Source: CAZUDI01 sp964618975 (GTDB lineage Bacteria; Desulfobacterota; Desulfomonilia; UBA1062). Taken from it: a DNA stretch of 33,132 nt. The translations under genes and the position numbers were made by a program. Shown here piece after piece: positions 16,749 to 23,915 of the stretch. The stretch lies in contig CAZUDI010000045.1 in assembly GCA_964618975.1 (NCBI GenBank), positions 1 through 33,132 on the forward strand. Reading direction: 5' to 3'. The notes under the pieces are model-generated. The model saw only the letters and a list, made by a program, of their open reading frames with translations. It was not told where the DNA came from and ran no database searches. Within the stretch, counting starts at the first letter, position 1. Each line of letters begins with the position of its first letter.

Positions 16749-17549
16749 ATGGTGCCGGTCGGCTTTATCGGTGCGGGGAATATGGCGCAGGCCATTATCA
16801 CCGGGGTGATCAATCGGGGACTCTACAAGCCCGAGGATATCCTGATCTATGAGGTGAATCCTGAGCGGGCGGAATACATCACCCGCACGCTCAGGGTGCG
16901 GAGCACTGATTCGCACCGGGAACTGCTGGAGCAGGTCCCCATCGTGGTGCTGGCCGTCAAGCCGGGCACGGTCAAGGCCGTTCTGGGCGAGATCAGGGAC
17001 TACGCCGCCGGCCGCCTTATCATCAGTATCGCCGCCGGGGTGACCCTGGCGGGATTGCAGGAGGGGTTGGGGGGGGGGTCCCGCGTGATCCGGGTCATGC
17101 CCAATACCCCGGCCCTGGTGCAGGAGGGGGCCTCGGCCCTGGCGGCGGCGCCTTCGTGCACCCGGGAGGATGTGGAAAAGGCGCAGGCCATCTTTGCGGC
17201 CCTGGGCCTGTGTCTGGAGGTCCCCGAGGAGCTCATGGACGCGGTCACCGGCCTGTCGGGCTCAGGCCCGGCCTTCTGTTTTCTGATGCTCGAGGCGCTG
17301 TCCGACGGGGGCGTCCGGGCGGGACTGCCCCGTGCTATGGCGATCAAACTCGCCGCGGCGACCATGAAAGGGGCCGCGCACATGGTGCTCGAGACCGGCC
17401 GCCATCCGGGTGAGCTCAAGGACATGGTCACCTCTCCCGCAGGGACGACCATCGAAGGGCTGCAGGTGCTGGAGAGTGCAGGGGTCCGGTCGGCGCTGAT
17501 GGAGGCCGTCTGGGCCGCCTGCCGGCGCGCCGGCGAGCTTGCCCGCTAG
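16749..17549 (+). CDS. proC: Pyrroline-5-carboxylate reductase
   Basis: Last step of proline synthesis, NAD(P)H-dependent reduction of pyrroline-5-carboxylate. 266 residues. A GGAGGAGG ribosome site precedes the ATG. The Rossmann motif GFIGAGNMAQAII is at the N-terminus, followed by VLAVKP, RVMPNTPALVQEG and the P5CR signature in the C-terminal half (GLSGSGPAFCFLMLEAL, GAAHMV, HPGELKDMVTSPAGTTIEGL). The stop codon overlaps the end of the convergent LOG gene within a CTAG tetranucleotide. Confidence 0.97.
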   Translation: MVPVGFIGAGNMAQAIITGVINRGLYKPEDILIYEVNPERAEYITRTLRVRSTDSHRELLEQVPIVVLAVKPGTVKAVLGEIRDYAAGRLIISIAAGVTLAGLQEGLGGGSRVIRVMPNTPALVQEGASALAAAPSCTREDVEKAQAIFAALGLCLEVPEELMDAVTGLSGSGPAFCFLMLEALSDGGVRAGLPRAMAIKLAAATMKGAAHMVLETGRHPGELKDMVTSPAGTTIEGLQVLESAGVRSALMEAVWAACRRAGELAR

Positions 17550-18217
17550 GCCCCTTGGGTGAAGTGTTTGAAGACCCAGTTTTTGATGATGCCGGCGACC
17601 TCCTCGATGGAATCCACCACGGTGAAGATGGCCAGGTCCTCGGGGGTGATGCGGTTTTCGGCGAGCATCTGCTCCTTCATCCAGGCGATGAGCCCGGACC
17701 AGAAATCTGACCCCACCATGATGACGGGGAAGGGCAGCATCTTGTCGGTCTGGATGAGGGTCAGGGCCTCGAAGAGTTCGTCCATGGTGCCGAACCCGCC
17801 GGGGAAGATCACGTAACTCATGGCATACTTGAGGAACATGACCTTGCGCACGAAGAAGTAGCGGAAATTGAGGTGGATGTTGGTGTAGGGATTGAGCTGC
17901 TGCTCAAAGGGCAGCTCGATATTGAGCCCCACCGAGGTGCCGCCGGCCTCGCGGGCGCCCTTGTTGGCGGCCTCCATGATGCCCGGGCCGCCGCCCGTGA
18001 TGACGCTGAAACCATCGTGTACCAGCAGGGATGCCAGCTCTTCGGCCATGCGATAGTACCTGTCGGCAGGCCTGGCGCGGGCGGAGCCGAAGATGGTGAC
18101 CGCAGGCGAGAGGTTGGAGAGGGTTTCGATGCCGTCCACCAGCTCCGCCATAATGCGGAAGACCCGCCACGACTCATGCGGACCGATCTGATCGATTACA
18201 TACTTATCCTTTTTCAT
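17546..18217 (-). CDS. LOG-family protein (nucleotide 5'-monophosphate N-glycosidase)
   Basis: 223 residues of the TIGR00730/LOG family, originally annotated as lysine decarboxylase. Characteristic motifs are TIFGSARA, the GGGPGIMEAANKGA phosphate loop and PGGFGTMDELFE. Biochemically studied members release ribose 5-phosphate from nucleoside monophosphates (cytokinin activation in plants, pyrimidine/purine nucleotide hydrolysis in bacteria). The actual substrate here is unknown. It reads toward proC and overlaps it by 4 bases. Confidence 0.88.
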   Translation of the reverse strand: MKKDKYVIDQIGPHESWRVFRIMAELVDGIETLSNLSPAVTIFGSARARPADRYYRMAEELASLLVHDGFSVITGGGPGIMEAANKGAREAGGTSVGLNIELPFEQQLNPYTNIHLNFRYFFVRKVMFLKYAMSYVIFPGGFGTMDELFEALTLIQTDKMLPFPVIMVGSDFWSGLIAWMKEQMLAENRITPEDLAIFTVVDSIEEVAGIIKNWVFKHFTQGA

Positions 18218-18273
18218 TGTTGTTTCCTCACTACCATTTCATCGGCAGGTATGGTAGCCTGCTTGAGGACTTC

Positions 18274-19122
18274 ATGATGGTTGACCTCCACGTCCATACG
18301 CAATGCTCCAGTGACGGGCAGTACGCGCCGCAGGAGATTCTCACAAAGGCGCACGGCCTGGGGATTACCTCGCTGGCCTTCACCGATCATATGGACATCC
18401 GTGCCTGCCGCCAGGAGGTGGGTGGAACGTCCCCCGAGCTGCTCGTCGGGGTGGAGATCTCGACGCGCCACCTGGGCCGCGAGCAGCACCTGCTGCTTTA
18501 CGGGTTTGACCCCGATGACGGGGAGCTCGAGGCCTTCCTCGATACCTGCTGCCGCGCTCTCTGGGACGAGATCACCTCTGTGCTGAAGGAGTTTCAAGCC
18601 CTGGGTTTCGATATCGAACGCACTGATGTCGCGGACTGGGGGCGTTCCGTGCCCACCGGGGTCTCCCTGCTGCGGGCGCTCCTGAGGCGCAACGCCGCAG
18701 ACTCGCGTCTGCAGCCGTATCTGAAAGGCGACAGGGCCGATTCTCCCTACCTGCACTTCTACCAGGACTACCTGATGGGCCCGCTGGGTGAGTCCCTGTG
18801 TGCCCGTCTTCCCGGGTTGGTGGAGACCCTCGCGCGCTTCAGGGGCATGGGGGTGCCCGTGCTGGCCCATCCCGGGGGGCTGGAATACGGGGTGCTGGCC
18901 GAACTCGGGGAGGCGGGGTTGGAAGGCCTGGAGGCCTTCAGCTCACACCACGATGCCGCCATAGCCCGCACCCTCGAGCGCACGGCGCGCCGTCTTGGTC
19001 TGCTGGTGAGCGCCGGGTCCGATTTCCATGGCGAACTCATCAAGCCCCGGGTCAGGCTGGGGTCCATGACCGGGCAACCCGATGAAGCCCTCCTCGAGAG
19101 GATCCGGGGACAGCACCCCTGA
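18274..19122 (+). CDS. PHP-domain phosphoesterase
   Basis: 282 residues from ATG 18274, which has GAGG at usable spacing (18277 also possible). The PHP metal-binding motifs are in order: DLHVHTQCSSDG at the start, TDHMD near residue 40, AHPGG near 205 and AGSDFHG near 265. The arrangement matches YciV/TrpH-type PHP enzymes, which hydrolyse nucleoside 3',5'-bisphosphates or short RNA 5' ends. The insertion between the second and third motifs has the usual length. The substrate is inferred from the family only. It is divergent from the LOG gene. Confidence 0.86.
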   Translation: MMVDLHVHTQCSSDGQYAPQEILTKAHGLGITSLAFTDHMDIRACRQEVGGTSPELLVGVEISTRHLGREQHLLLYGFDPDDGELEAFLDTCCRALWDEITSVLKEFQALGFDIERTDVADWGRSVPTGVSLLRALLRRNAADSRLQPYLKGDRADSPYLHFYQDYLMGPLGESLCARLPGLVETLARFRGMGVPVLAHPGGLEYGVLAELGEAGLEGLEAFSSHHDAAIARTLERTARRLGLLVSAGSDFHGELIKPRVRLGSMTGQPDEALLERIRGQHP

Positions 19123-19139
19123 AGGTGACGGGGGTGCTG
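19111..19139. terminator. Hairpin at the end of the PHP gene, possible bidirectional terminator
   Basis: CAGCACCCC and GGGGTGCTG form a perfect 9-bp stem around the PHP stop codon, in the short gap before the convergent ilvE end. There is no T-run on either side, so it may terminate weakly or simply protect 3' ends. Confidence 0.45.
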
Positions 19140-19153
19140 GCCGCGCAGAGGGC

Positions 19154-20074
19154 CTAGCCGACGATATCGAGCCAGTGGCCGTAGGTGGAATTTTTCCCCT
19201 TGACCACGTCGAAGAAGGCCTCCTGCAGCCTCATGGTCACCGGTCCCGGTTGGCCCTCACCGATGGTGCGGTTGTCGAGCTCCCGGATGGGGGTTACCTC
19301 GGCCGCTGTGCCGGTGAAGAAGACCTCTTCGGCGATATAGAGGGAGTCCCGGGTGAAGAGTTCCTCCCTGACGGTATAGCCCATGTCGCGCGCCAGGGTG
19401 ATGATGGTGGCGCGCGTGATGCCCGGCAGCACGGAGGTCAGCGGGGGGGTGAAGAGGGTGTTGTCTTTCACGAAGAAGATATTCTCTCCGCTGCCTTCGG
19501 CCACATAGCCCAGCGGATCGAGCATGAGGGCCTCGTCATAGCCGGCCAGAGTCACCTCGCGCTTGGAGAGGATGGAGTTGGCATAATTGCCGCTCACCTT
19601 GGCCTTGGTGAGCATGATGTTGGGGTGATGGCGAGTGAATGAGGAGGTCTTGACCCGGATACCCTTGGAGAGCCCGTCGTCACCGAGATAGGCGCCCCAC
19701 TCCCAGCAGATGATGGCCACGCGGATGGGGTTGGTGGACGGGTGCACACCCATGACCCCATCGCCGATGAAGACGAGGGGCCGGATGTAGGCTTCCCGGA
19801 GGCCGTTGGCCTTGAGCGTCTCCTTGGTGGCCTCCATGATGGCGTCCTGGCTGTAGGGCACCTCCATGAGATAGATTTTGGCCGAATCGAAGAGCCTGCG
19901 GGTGTGGTCGCTGTGTCTGAAGATGGCCGAGCTCCCATCCTCGCAGCGGTAGCACCGGACACCCTCGAAGGCGGCAACGCCGTAGTGGAGGCTGTGGGTC
20001 AGGATATGGACGTTGGCGTCGTCCCAGTCGATCAATTCACCGTCCAACCAGATCTTCTTGAGCTTCTGTACCAT
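19154..20074 (-). CDS. ilvE: Branched-chain amino acid aminotransferase
   Basis: PLP-dependent transamination between Leu/Ile/Val and their 2-oxoacids. 306 residues from ATG 20074, chosen for the AGAGGTG site upstream and the family opening KIWLDGELIDWDDANVHI. The PLP lysine is Lys159 in KAKVSGNYANSIL; other class IV motifs are GYDEALMLDPLGYVAEGSGENIF, LPGITRATI, EEVFFTGTAAEVTPI and the GPVT near the C-terminus. It has its own strong promoter and is a single-gene unit. Confidence 0.96.
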   Translation of the reverse strand: MVQKLKKIWLDGELIDWDDANVHILTHSLHYGVAAFEGVRCYRCEDGSSAIFRHSDHTRRLFDSAKIYLMEVPYSQDAIMEATKETLKANGLREAYIRPLVFIGDGVMGVHPSTNPIRVAIICWEWGAYLGDDGLSKGIRVKTSSFTRHHPNIMLTKAKVSGNYANSILSKREVTLAGYDEALMLDPLGYVAEGSGENIFFVKDNTLFTPPLTSVLPGITRATIITLARDMGYTVREELFTRDSLYIAEEVFFTGTAAEVTPIRELDNRTIGEGQPGPVTMRLQEAFFDVVKGKNSTYGHWLDIVG

Positions 20075-20106
20075 GTGCGTTGCACCTCTTTGAATTTTGA
20101 GAAACA

Positions 20107-20135
20107 ATTATCATCTATTTTGATAGACAGGTCAA
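20107..20135 (-). promoter_or_regulatory. Sigma70-type promoter of ilvE
   Basis: On the minus strand TTGACC (20135-20130) and GATAAT (20112-20107), each five of six to consensus, are 17 bases apart. Transcription would begin about 25 bases upstream of the ilvE start, leaving no room for a leader-peptide attenuator. Confidence 0.75.
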
Positions 20136-20332
20136 TACCGATATCATGGCCCCTTTGCGGGAAGGGGGTGCTCTGTGGGAATACGTGCGCAGGAGACTCG
20201 GACGATGTGTCCCGGGGAATCGTTCAGACACCGAGTTGCCTTGGCAGGTGATACCCCCCGCTGTGCACAGGGAGTGACGTCCAGTTGATGATGGTTGTCG
20301 GGGGCGCTGCGCGCAAGGTCCTAACGGTGGGC

Positions 20333-20536
20333 TCAGCAGGCCGCACCCGTCAGAATGCAGATGGTCGCGAGCATCACCAGGGGGGTGTAGGGCAGCTTGG
20401 AGTTATCCAAGGCCTTGTGGGAGGCCATGAGGAGCCAGGCCGGTATCGCCCCGGGGACGAAGGCGATCGAGAGTATCAGGGAGAACCAGCGGATTAGTTT
20501 CGTCGTGTCACTGTTTAAGCTGCGTCCTCCGGCCAT
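20333..20536 (-). CDS. Small two-helix membrane protein, hypothetical
   Basis: 67 residues with two hydrophobic segments (LIRWFSLILSIAFVPGAIPAWLL split around a Pro, and LVMLATICILTGAAC). An AAGGAG ribosome site lies 5 bases before the ATG, which supports translation. I do not recognise a family. Likely an inner-membrane protein; no function can be inferred from neighbours (ilvE and arginase). Confidence 0.6.
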   Translation of the reverse strand: MAGGRSLNSDTTKLIRWFSLILSIAFVPGAIPAWLLMASHKALDNSKLPYTPLVMLATICILTGAAC

Positions 20537-20727
20537 GCATACTCCTTCACTGTATTATCGGCAATGAATCAAATATCTTAATAGAGGGCATAATGCAATC
20601 GTATTATGTCTGACGCCGTCCTTCCGGTGGGCGCACCCTGTCTCGGGAGGGCCGAAAGGGCAGGGCCCGCGGCCTGAGTGATGTGATGAGCGGGGTCAGA
20701 TTACATGCAACAATTTAATGGCCCGCG

Positions 20728-20793
20728 GGTCAAATTCCCCGCCGCTTGCGGCGGCCAGGAGGTTCATAAGCTTGCCCTGGGGTTTATACCCCT
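20728..20793 (+). repeat. Dispersed intergenic hairpin repeat, copy A
   Basis: Begins GGGTCAAATTCCCC and contains two hairpins: CCGCCGC/GCGGCGG around TT, and CCTGGGG/CCCC around a TTTATA loop. It aligns without gaps to copy B at 30145-30212 over about 66 bases, with shared starts and the shared CTTGCCCTGGGGTT block. Confidence 0.75.
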
Positions 20794-20810
20794 GATTCGC
20801 TGAGGGCCGC

Positions 20811-20871
20811 ATTCCCTTGCTACTGGCGGCGTCGAGGGGGTCCAGGGCTGGCCCAGGGGGTCATCCCCATG
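20811..20871 (+). repeat. Dispersed intergenic hairpin repeat, copy D (diverged)
   Basis: Contains GGCGGCGTCGAGGGGGT and CAGGGGGTCATCCCCAT, which match copy C (14371-14437, minus) better than its direct neighbour copy A. This suggests two sub-types that spread independently. Confidence 0.6.
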
Positions 20872-20984
20872 ATTTATGAGCGGCTAGTTCCCGATCATGA
20901 CGGGCGTGTTCACGAAAGGGGGATCCTTCCCTGGCGCAGTGGTCGCCGCTCGTCTTTTGTGGTATGAATGCCGAAAGGAGCTGT

Positions 20985-21917
20985 ATGCACAGGGATGTCA
21001 GAATCTTCGGGGTGCCTCTCGATCTGGGGGCCAGGAGGCTGGGGGTGGACATGGGGCCTACCGCCATCCGCTATGCCAACCTCATAGGCGCGCTCAACTA
21101 TAATGGCATCGCGTGCAGGGATCACGGCGATGTTACGGCCACGGAGTCTTTGTATCGCAACGCGGGGGGTGGCGACGGGTGTCTGAGGGCCATCGCCGAG
21201 GTCTCGGAAAGGCTCGCGGCGCTCGTACATGCCGCCCTGGAGGAGGGGTGTATCCCCGTGATCCTGGGCGGGGACCACAGCGCCTCCATCGGCAGCATTG
21301 CCGGGGTGGCGAAAAGGGCGCGCCGCCCGGGGCTGCTCTGGCTCGACTACCATCCCGATGCGAACACCCCCGAGACGAGTCCCAGCGGGAATATCCACGG
21401 CATGACCGTGGCCATCTCCCTGGGCTATGGTCCCGAGGAGCTCGTGGGCTGCGCCGGCTTCAGACCCAAGATCCAGCCGCAGGACATCTGCATGATCGGA
21501 ATCAATGACATAGACCGCGGAGAGAAGACCCTCCTGAGCGAGCTCGGCGTGCGCTATTTTACCCTGATGGACATCGAGCGCCAGGGCATTGTCAGGGTAC
21601 TCGACGAGGCCCTGCGCATCGTCTCCGCCCATACGGACATGGTCCACGTGAGTTTGGATGTGGATGTCCTCGACCCGCTCATCGCCCCCGGTACGGGGAT
21701 CATCTCCCGGGGCGGTATGAGCTACCGCGAGATCTCCTATGTCATGAAGACGCTCGGTGAGGAGGGGGTGGTGGACTCCATTGACGTGATCGAGGTCAAT
21801 CCCCTGCTCGACATCCGCAATACCACTGCCGAACTGGCGGTCGAGCTGCTGATCGCCTCCCTGGGGGGCAGCTTCGGGGATTATGAGCGCAACTATCTGC
21901 AGGCCCACAGGAAGTGA
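20985..21917 (+). CDS. Arginase/agmatinase superfamily hydrolase, arginase-like
   Basis: 310 residues from ATG 20985, which has AAGGAG at good spacing (20964 is an upstream ATG without one). A binuclear Mn enzyme that hydrolyses a guanidino group, releasing urea. Metal ligands are visible in GGDHS (95-99), DYHPD (121-125, usually DAHxD) and SLDVDVLDP (about 222-230). The substrate loop NTPETSPSGNIHGM is the arginase version, and the C-terminal DVIEVNPLLDIRNTT also favours arginase over agmatinase. The Ala to Tyr change in DAHxD leaves the ligands intact. Likely converts arginine to ornithine and urea; proC upstream uses the ornithine/proline branch, but the two are not co-transcribed. Confidence 0.87.
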   Translation: MHRDVRIFGVPLDLGARRLGVDMGPTAIRYANLIGALNYNGIACRDHGDVTATESLYRNAGGGDGCLRAIAEVSERLAALVHAALEEGCIPVILGGDHSASIGSIAGVAKRARRPGLLWLDYHPDANTPETSPSGNIHGMTVAISLGYGPEELVGCAGFRPKIQPQDICMIGINDIDRGEKTLLSELGVRYFTLMDIERQGIVRVLDEALRIVSAHTDMVHVSLDVDVLDPLIAPGTGIISRGGMSYREISYVMKTLGEEGVVDSIDVIEVNPLLDIRNTTAELAVELLIASLGGSFGDYERNYLQAHRK

Positions 21918-21959
21918 GAACCCCCTTGCGGCGCCCCTGACGATGAAGACTCCTAGCGT

Positions 21960-21989
21960 AGAGGGGCCTCCCCGGAATGCCCCTCTTTG
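21960..21989 (+). terminator. Intrinsic terminator after arginase
   Basis: AGAGGGGC and GCCCCTCT form an 8-bp stem with an 11-base loop, followed by TTT on the plus strand. It lies in the gap between the convergent arginase and paaK genes and could act on both. Confidence 0.6.
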
Positions 21990-22007
21990 CCCGATCCCCC
22001 CAGGAGA

Positions 22008-23297
22008 TCAGTCGCGCTCGTCGAAGACGCGTTTCGACTTGCGCTCGGAGCGGGGCAGGGACTGGTAGTCGACGATCTCGATGCGGCTGCGCACGAGCAG
22101 ACCGTCGCGGATTTCCCTGGCGATCTGGCGTCCGAGCTCCTCGTCGCCCGCGGGCTGCCCCCCCTTGGCGCGTTCCAGGATGAGGGCCATGTCGTCCTTG
22201 CCGTCGGCGGTGCGGGTGAGGTGGATCTGGTACTCACTGCCAAGCCCCCTCTGCCGCGAGATGATCTCCTCGATGTGGCTGGGGTAGACATTCACGCCCT
22301 TGAGGATGAACATGTCATCCGAACGCCCCATGATGCGGTCGTGGCGCGGCAGGGACGAGCCGCAGGGACACTCGCCGGCCATGATGCGGGTGAGATCGCG
22401 GGAGCGGTAGCGGATGAGCGGCGCGCCCTCCTTGCGCAGGGTGGTGTACACCATCTCCCCGATCTGGCCGTCGGCGACGGGCTTAAGGGTTTCGGGGTCG
22501 AGCAGCTCCATGATGTAGTAGTCGGCCCAGTAGTGGATGCCTGAGTGGTGCGGGCAGTCGAGGCCGGTGCCGGGCCCGTAGAGCTCGGTGAGTCCGGGGA
22601 TGTCGAAGATATCCTCCAGCCCCAGGAGGTCTTTGACCTTGGCGCGCATGGCGTCGCTGGCGCGCTCGGCGCCCATGATGACCTTCCTGAGGCTGATGCG
22701 GCTTTTAAGTCCGCGGGCCTCGATCTCCTCGGCCAGGAGCAGGGCCATGGAGGCCGTGGCGCACAGCACGGTGGGCTGAAAGTCTATGAGGAACTGCAGC
22801 TGCATGTCGATGTTGCCGGGGCCCACGGGTACGGCCAGGGCGCCGAACCTTTCGCAGCCGAGCTGAAAGCCGGCACCCGCGGTCCAGACCCCGTAACCCA
22901 CGCTGATCTGGATGCGGTCGTCGCGGGTGAGGCCGGCCATCTCGTAGCAGCGGGCAAACATGTGCGTCCAGTCGGCGATGTCCTTCTGCGTGTAGACGAG
23001 CACCTTGCGTTTCCCGGTGGTGCCGGAGGAGGCATGCATGCGCACGATGTCAGTCAGCGGCACGGCGATGAGCGGCCACGGATAACCCTCCTGCAGATCC
23101 TGGGCCGTGGTGAATGGCAGACGCTCAAGATCCTCGAGGGTGCGGATATCCTGCGGGTGCACCCCGGCGGCGTCGAAGCGTGCGCGGTAGAAGGGGGAGC
23201 CCTCGTAGGCATGCTTCACGGTCCACTGAAGCCCCGTGAGCTGCAGCGCCTCGAGCTCGGCCTGGGTGGTGAAGGCGGGCATGAATGAGGTGGTCAT
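22008..23297 (-). CDS. paaK: Phenylacetate-CoA ligase family (arylacetate-CoA ligase)
   Basis: Forms arylacetyl-CoA from an aryl acid, CoA and ATP, giving AMP and pyrophosphate. 429 residues from ATG 23297, with AAAGGAG 6 bases upstream. The ATP-binding loop is HASSGTTGKRKVLVYT; the adenylation core has GLTELYGPGTGLDCP and PLIRYRSRDLTRI; the C-terminal domain has GRSDDMFILKGVNVYPS and ends ERKSKRVFDERD. This is the bacterial/archaeal anaerobic PaaK type. It is the third gene of the iorA-iorB-paaK operon, so indoleacetate or phenylacetate are the likely substrates (inference). Confidence 0.93.
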   Translation of the reverse strand: MTTSFMPAFTTQAELEALQLTGLQWTVKHAYEGSPFYRARFDAAGVHPQDIRTLEDLERLPFTTAQDLQEGYPWPLIAVPLTDIVRMHASSGTTGKRKVLVYTQKDIADWTHMFARCYEMAGLTRDDRIQISVGYGVWTAGAGFQLGCERFGALAVPVGPGNIDMQLQFLIDFQPTVLCATASMALLLAEEIEARGLKSRISLRKVIMGAERASDAMRAKVKDLLGLEDIFDIPGLTELYGPGTGLDCPHHSGIHYWADYYIMELLDPETLKPVADGQIGEMVYTTLRKEGAPLIRYRSRDLTRIMAGECPCGSSLPRHDRIMGRSDDMFILKGVNVYPSHIEEIISRQRGLGSEYQIHLTRTADGKDDMALILERAKGGQPAGDEELGRQIAREIRDGLLVRSRIEIVDYQSLPRSERKSKRVFDERD

Positions 23298-23396
23298 GGC
23301 GTACTCCTTTACGCAAGTGTTTGAAGAGGTTTTCTCCGCCACGCACGGCGGGATGTGGTCGTATATTCTTCGGGGTGCCCCTTGTGTGCGCGGCCC

Positions 23397-23915
23397 TCAG
23401 GTTGCATGAGCATATCCCAGCTCCAGGGCGCAAAGGTTGAGGGCGCGGAATCTTTCGGGCGAAACGCTGTCCCCGATGCCCCGGGATTCCTCCAGGGTGC
23501 AGCCCATGAGCCGGAGCACGCGCCCGAGCATAATCATGTTGGCCGCCTGCGGCATGCCGTGCGCGAGCGCCAGGCCCGTGGCATCGATCGTGTGCGTGCC
23601 GCTTTCGGGGCACCGGGAGTTTGTGACTATTACCCCCCGGGGGCTGAGCATGTGGAGGAACTTGCCCGCCTCGGTCTCGTCGAGCCCGATGAGCAGGTCG
23701 GCCGCGCCAGAGGGGATCAGCGGGCTGGCAAAGGGGCCGCACTTGAGGCTGGCGGTCACGGTCCCGCCGCGCATGGCCATACCGTGCGTCTCCGAGGCGA
23801 TGACGTCCACCCCGGCGCGCAGGGCGGCCTCGGCCAGGGCCCTGGCCAGGACGAGCAGACCCTGGCCACCGCTGCCCACCATGAAGATCTGCCGGGTCGC
23901 CTTATCAATGGTCAT
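23397..23915 (-). CDS. iorB: Indolepyruvate:ferredoxin oxidoreductase, beta subunit
   Basis: 172 residues of the pyruvate/ketoisovalerate oxidoreductase gamma-type domain. Opens with IFMVGSGGQGLLVLARALAEAAL, followed by SETHGMAMRGG, both standard for IorB. With IorA it oxidatively decarboxylates aryl pyruvates to arylacetyl-CoA using ferredoxin, or runs in reverse. Its ATG overlaps the iorA stop (ATGA), so the two subunits are made together. About 100 bases separate it from paaK. Confidence 0.95.
   Translation of the reverse strand: MTIDKATRQIFMVGSGGQGLLVLARALAEAALRAGVDVIASETHGMAMRGGTVTASLKCGPFASPLIPSGAADLLIGLDETEAGKFLHMLSPRGVIVTNSRCPESGTHTIDATGLALAHGMPQAANMIMLGRVLRLMGCTLEESRGIGDSVSPERFRALNLCALELGYAHAT

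Larger units (their letters stand above)
20537..20984. other. 448-bp intergenic region with two hairpin repeats
   Basis: No coding signal. It contains two repeat copies (20728-20793 and 20811-20871) in tandem, preceded by the string GGGGTCAGATTACATGCAAC. The arginase ribosome site lies at the right end. It resembles an accumulation site for dispersed repeats. Confidence 0.6.
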
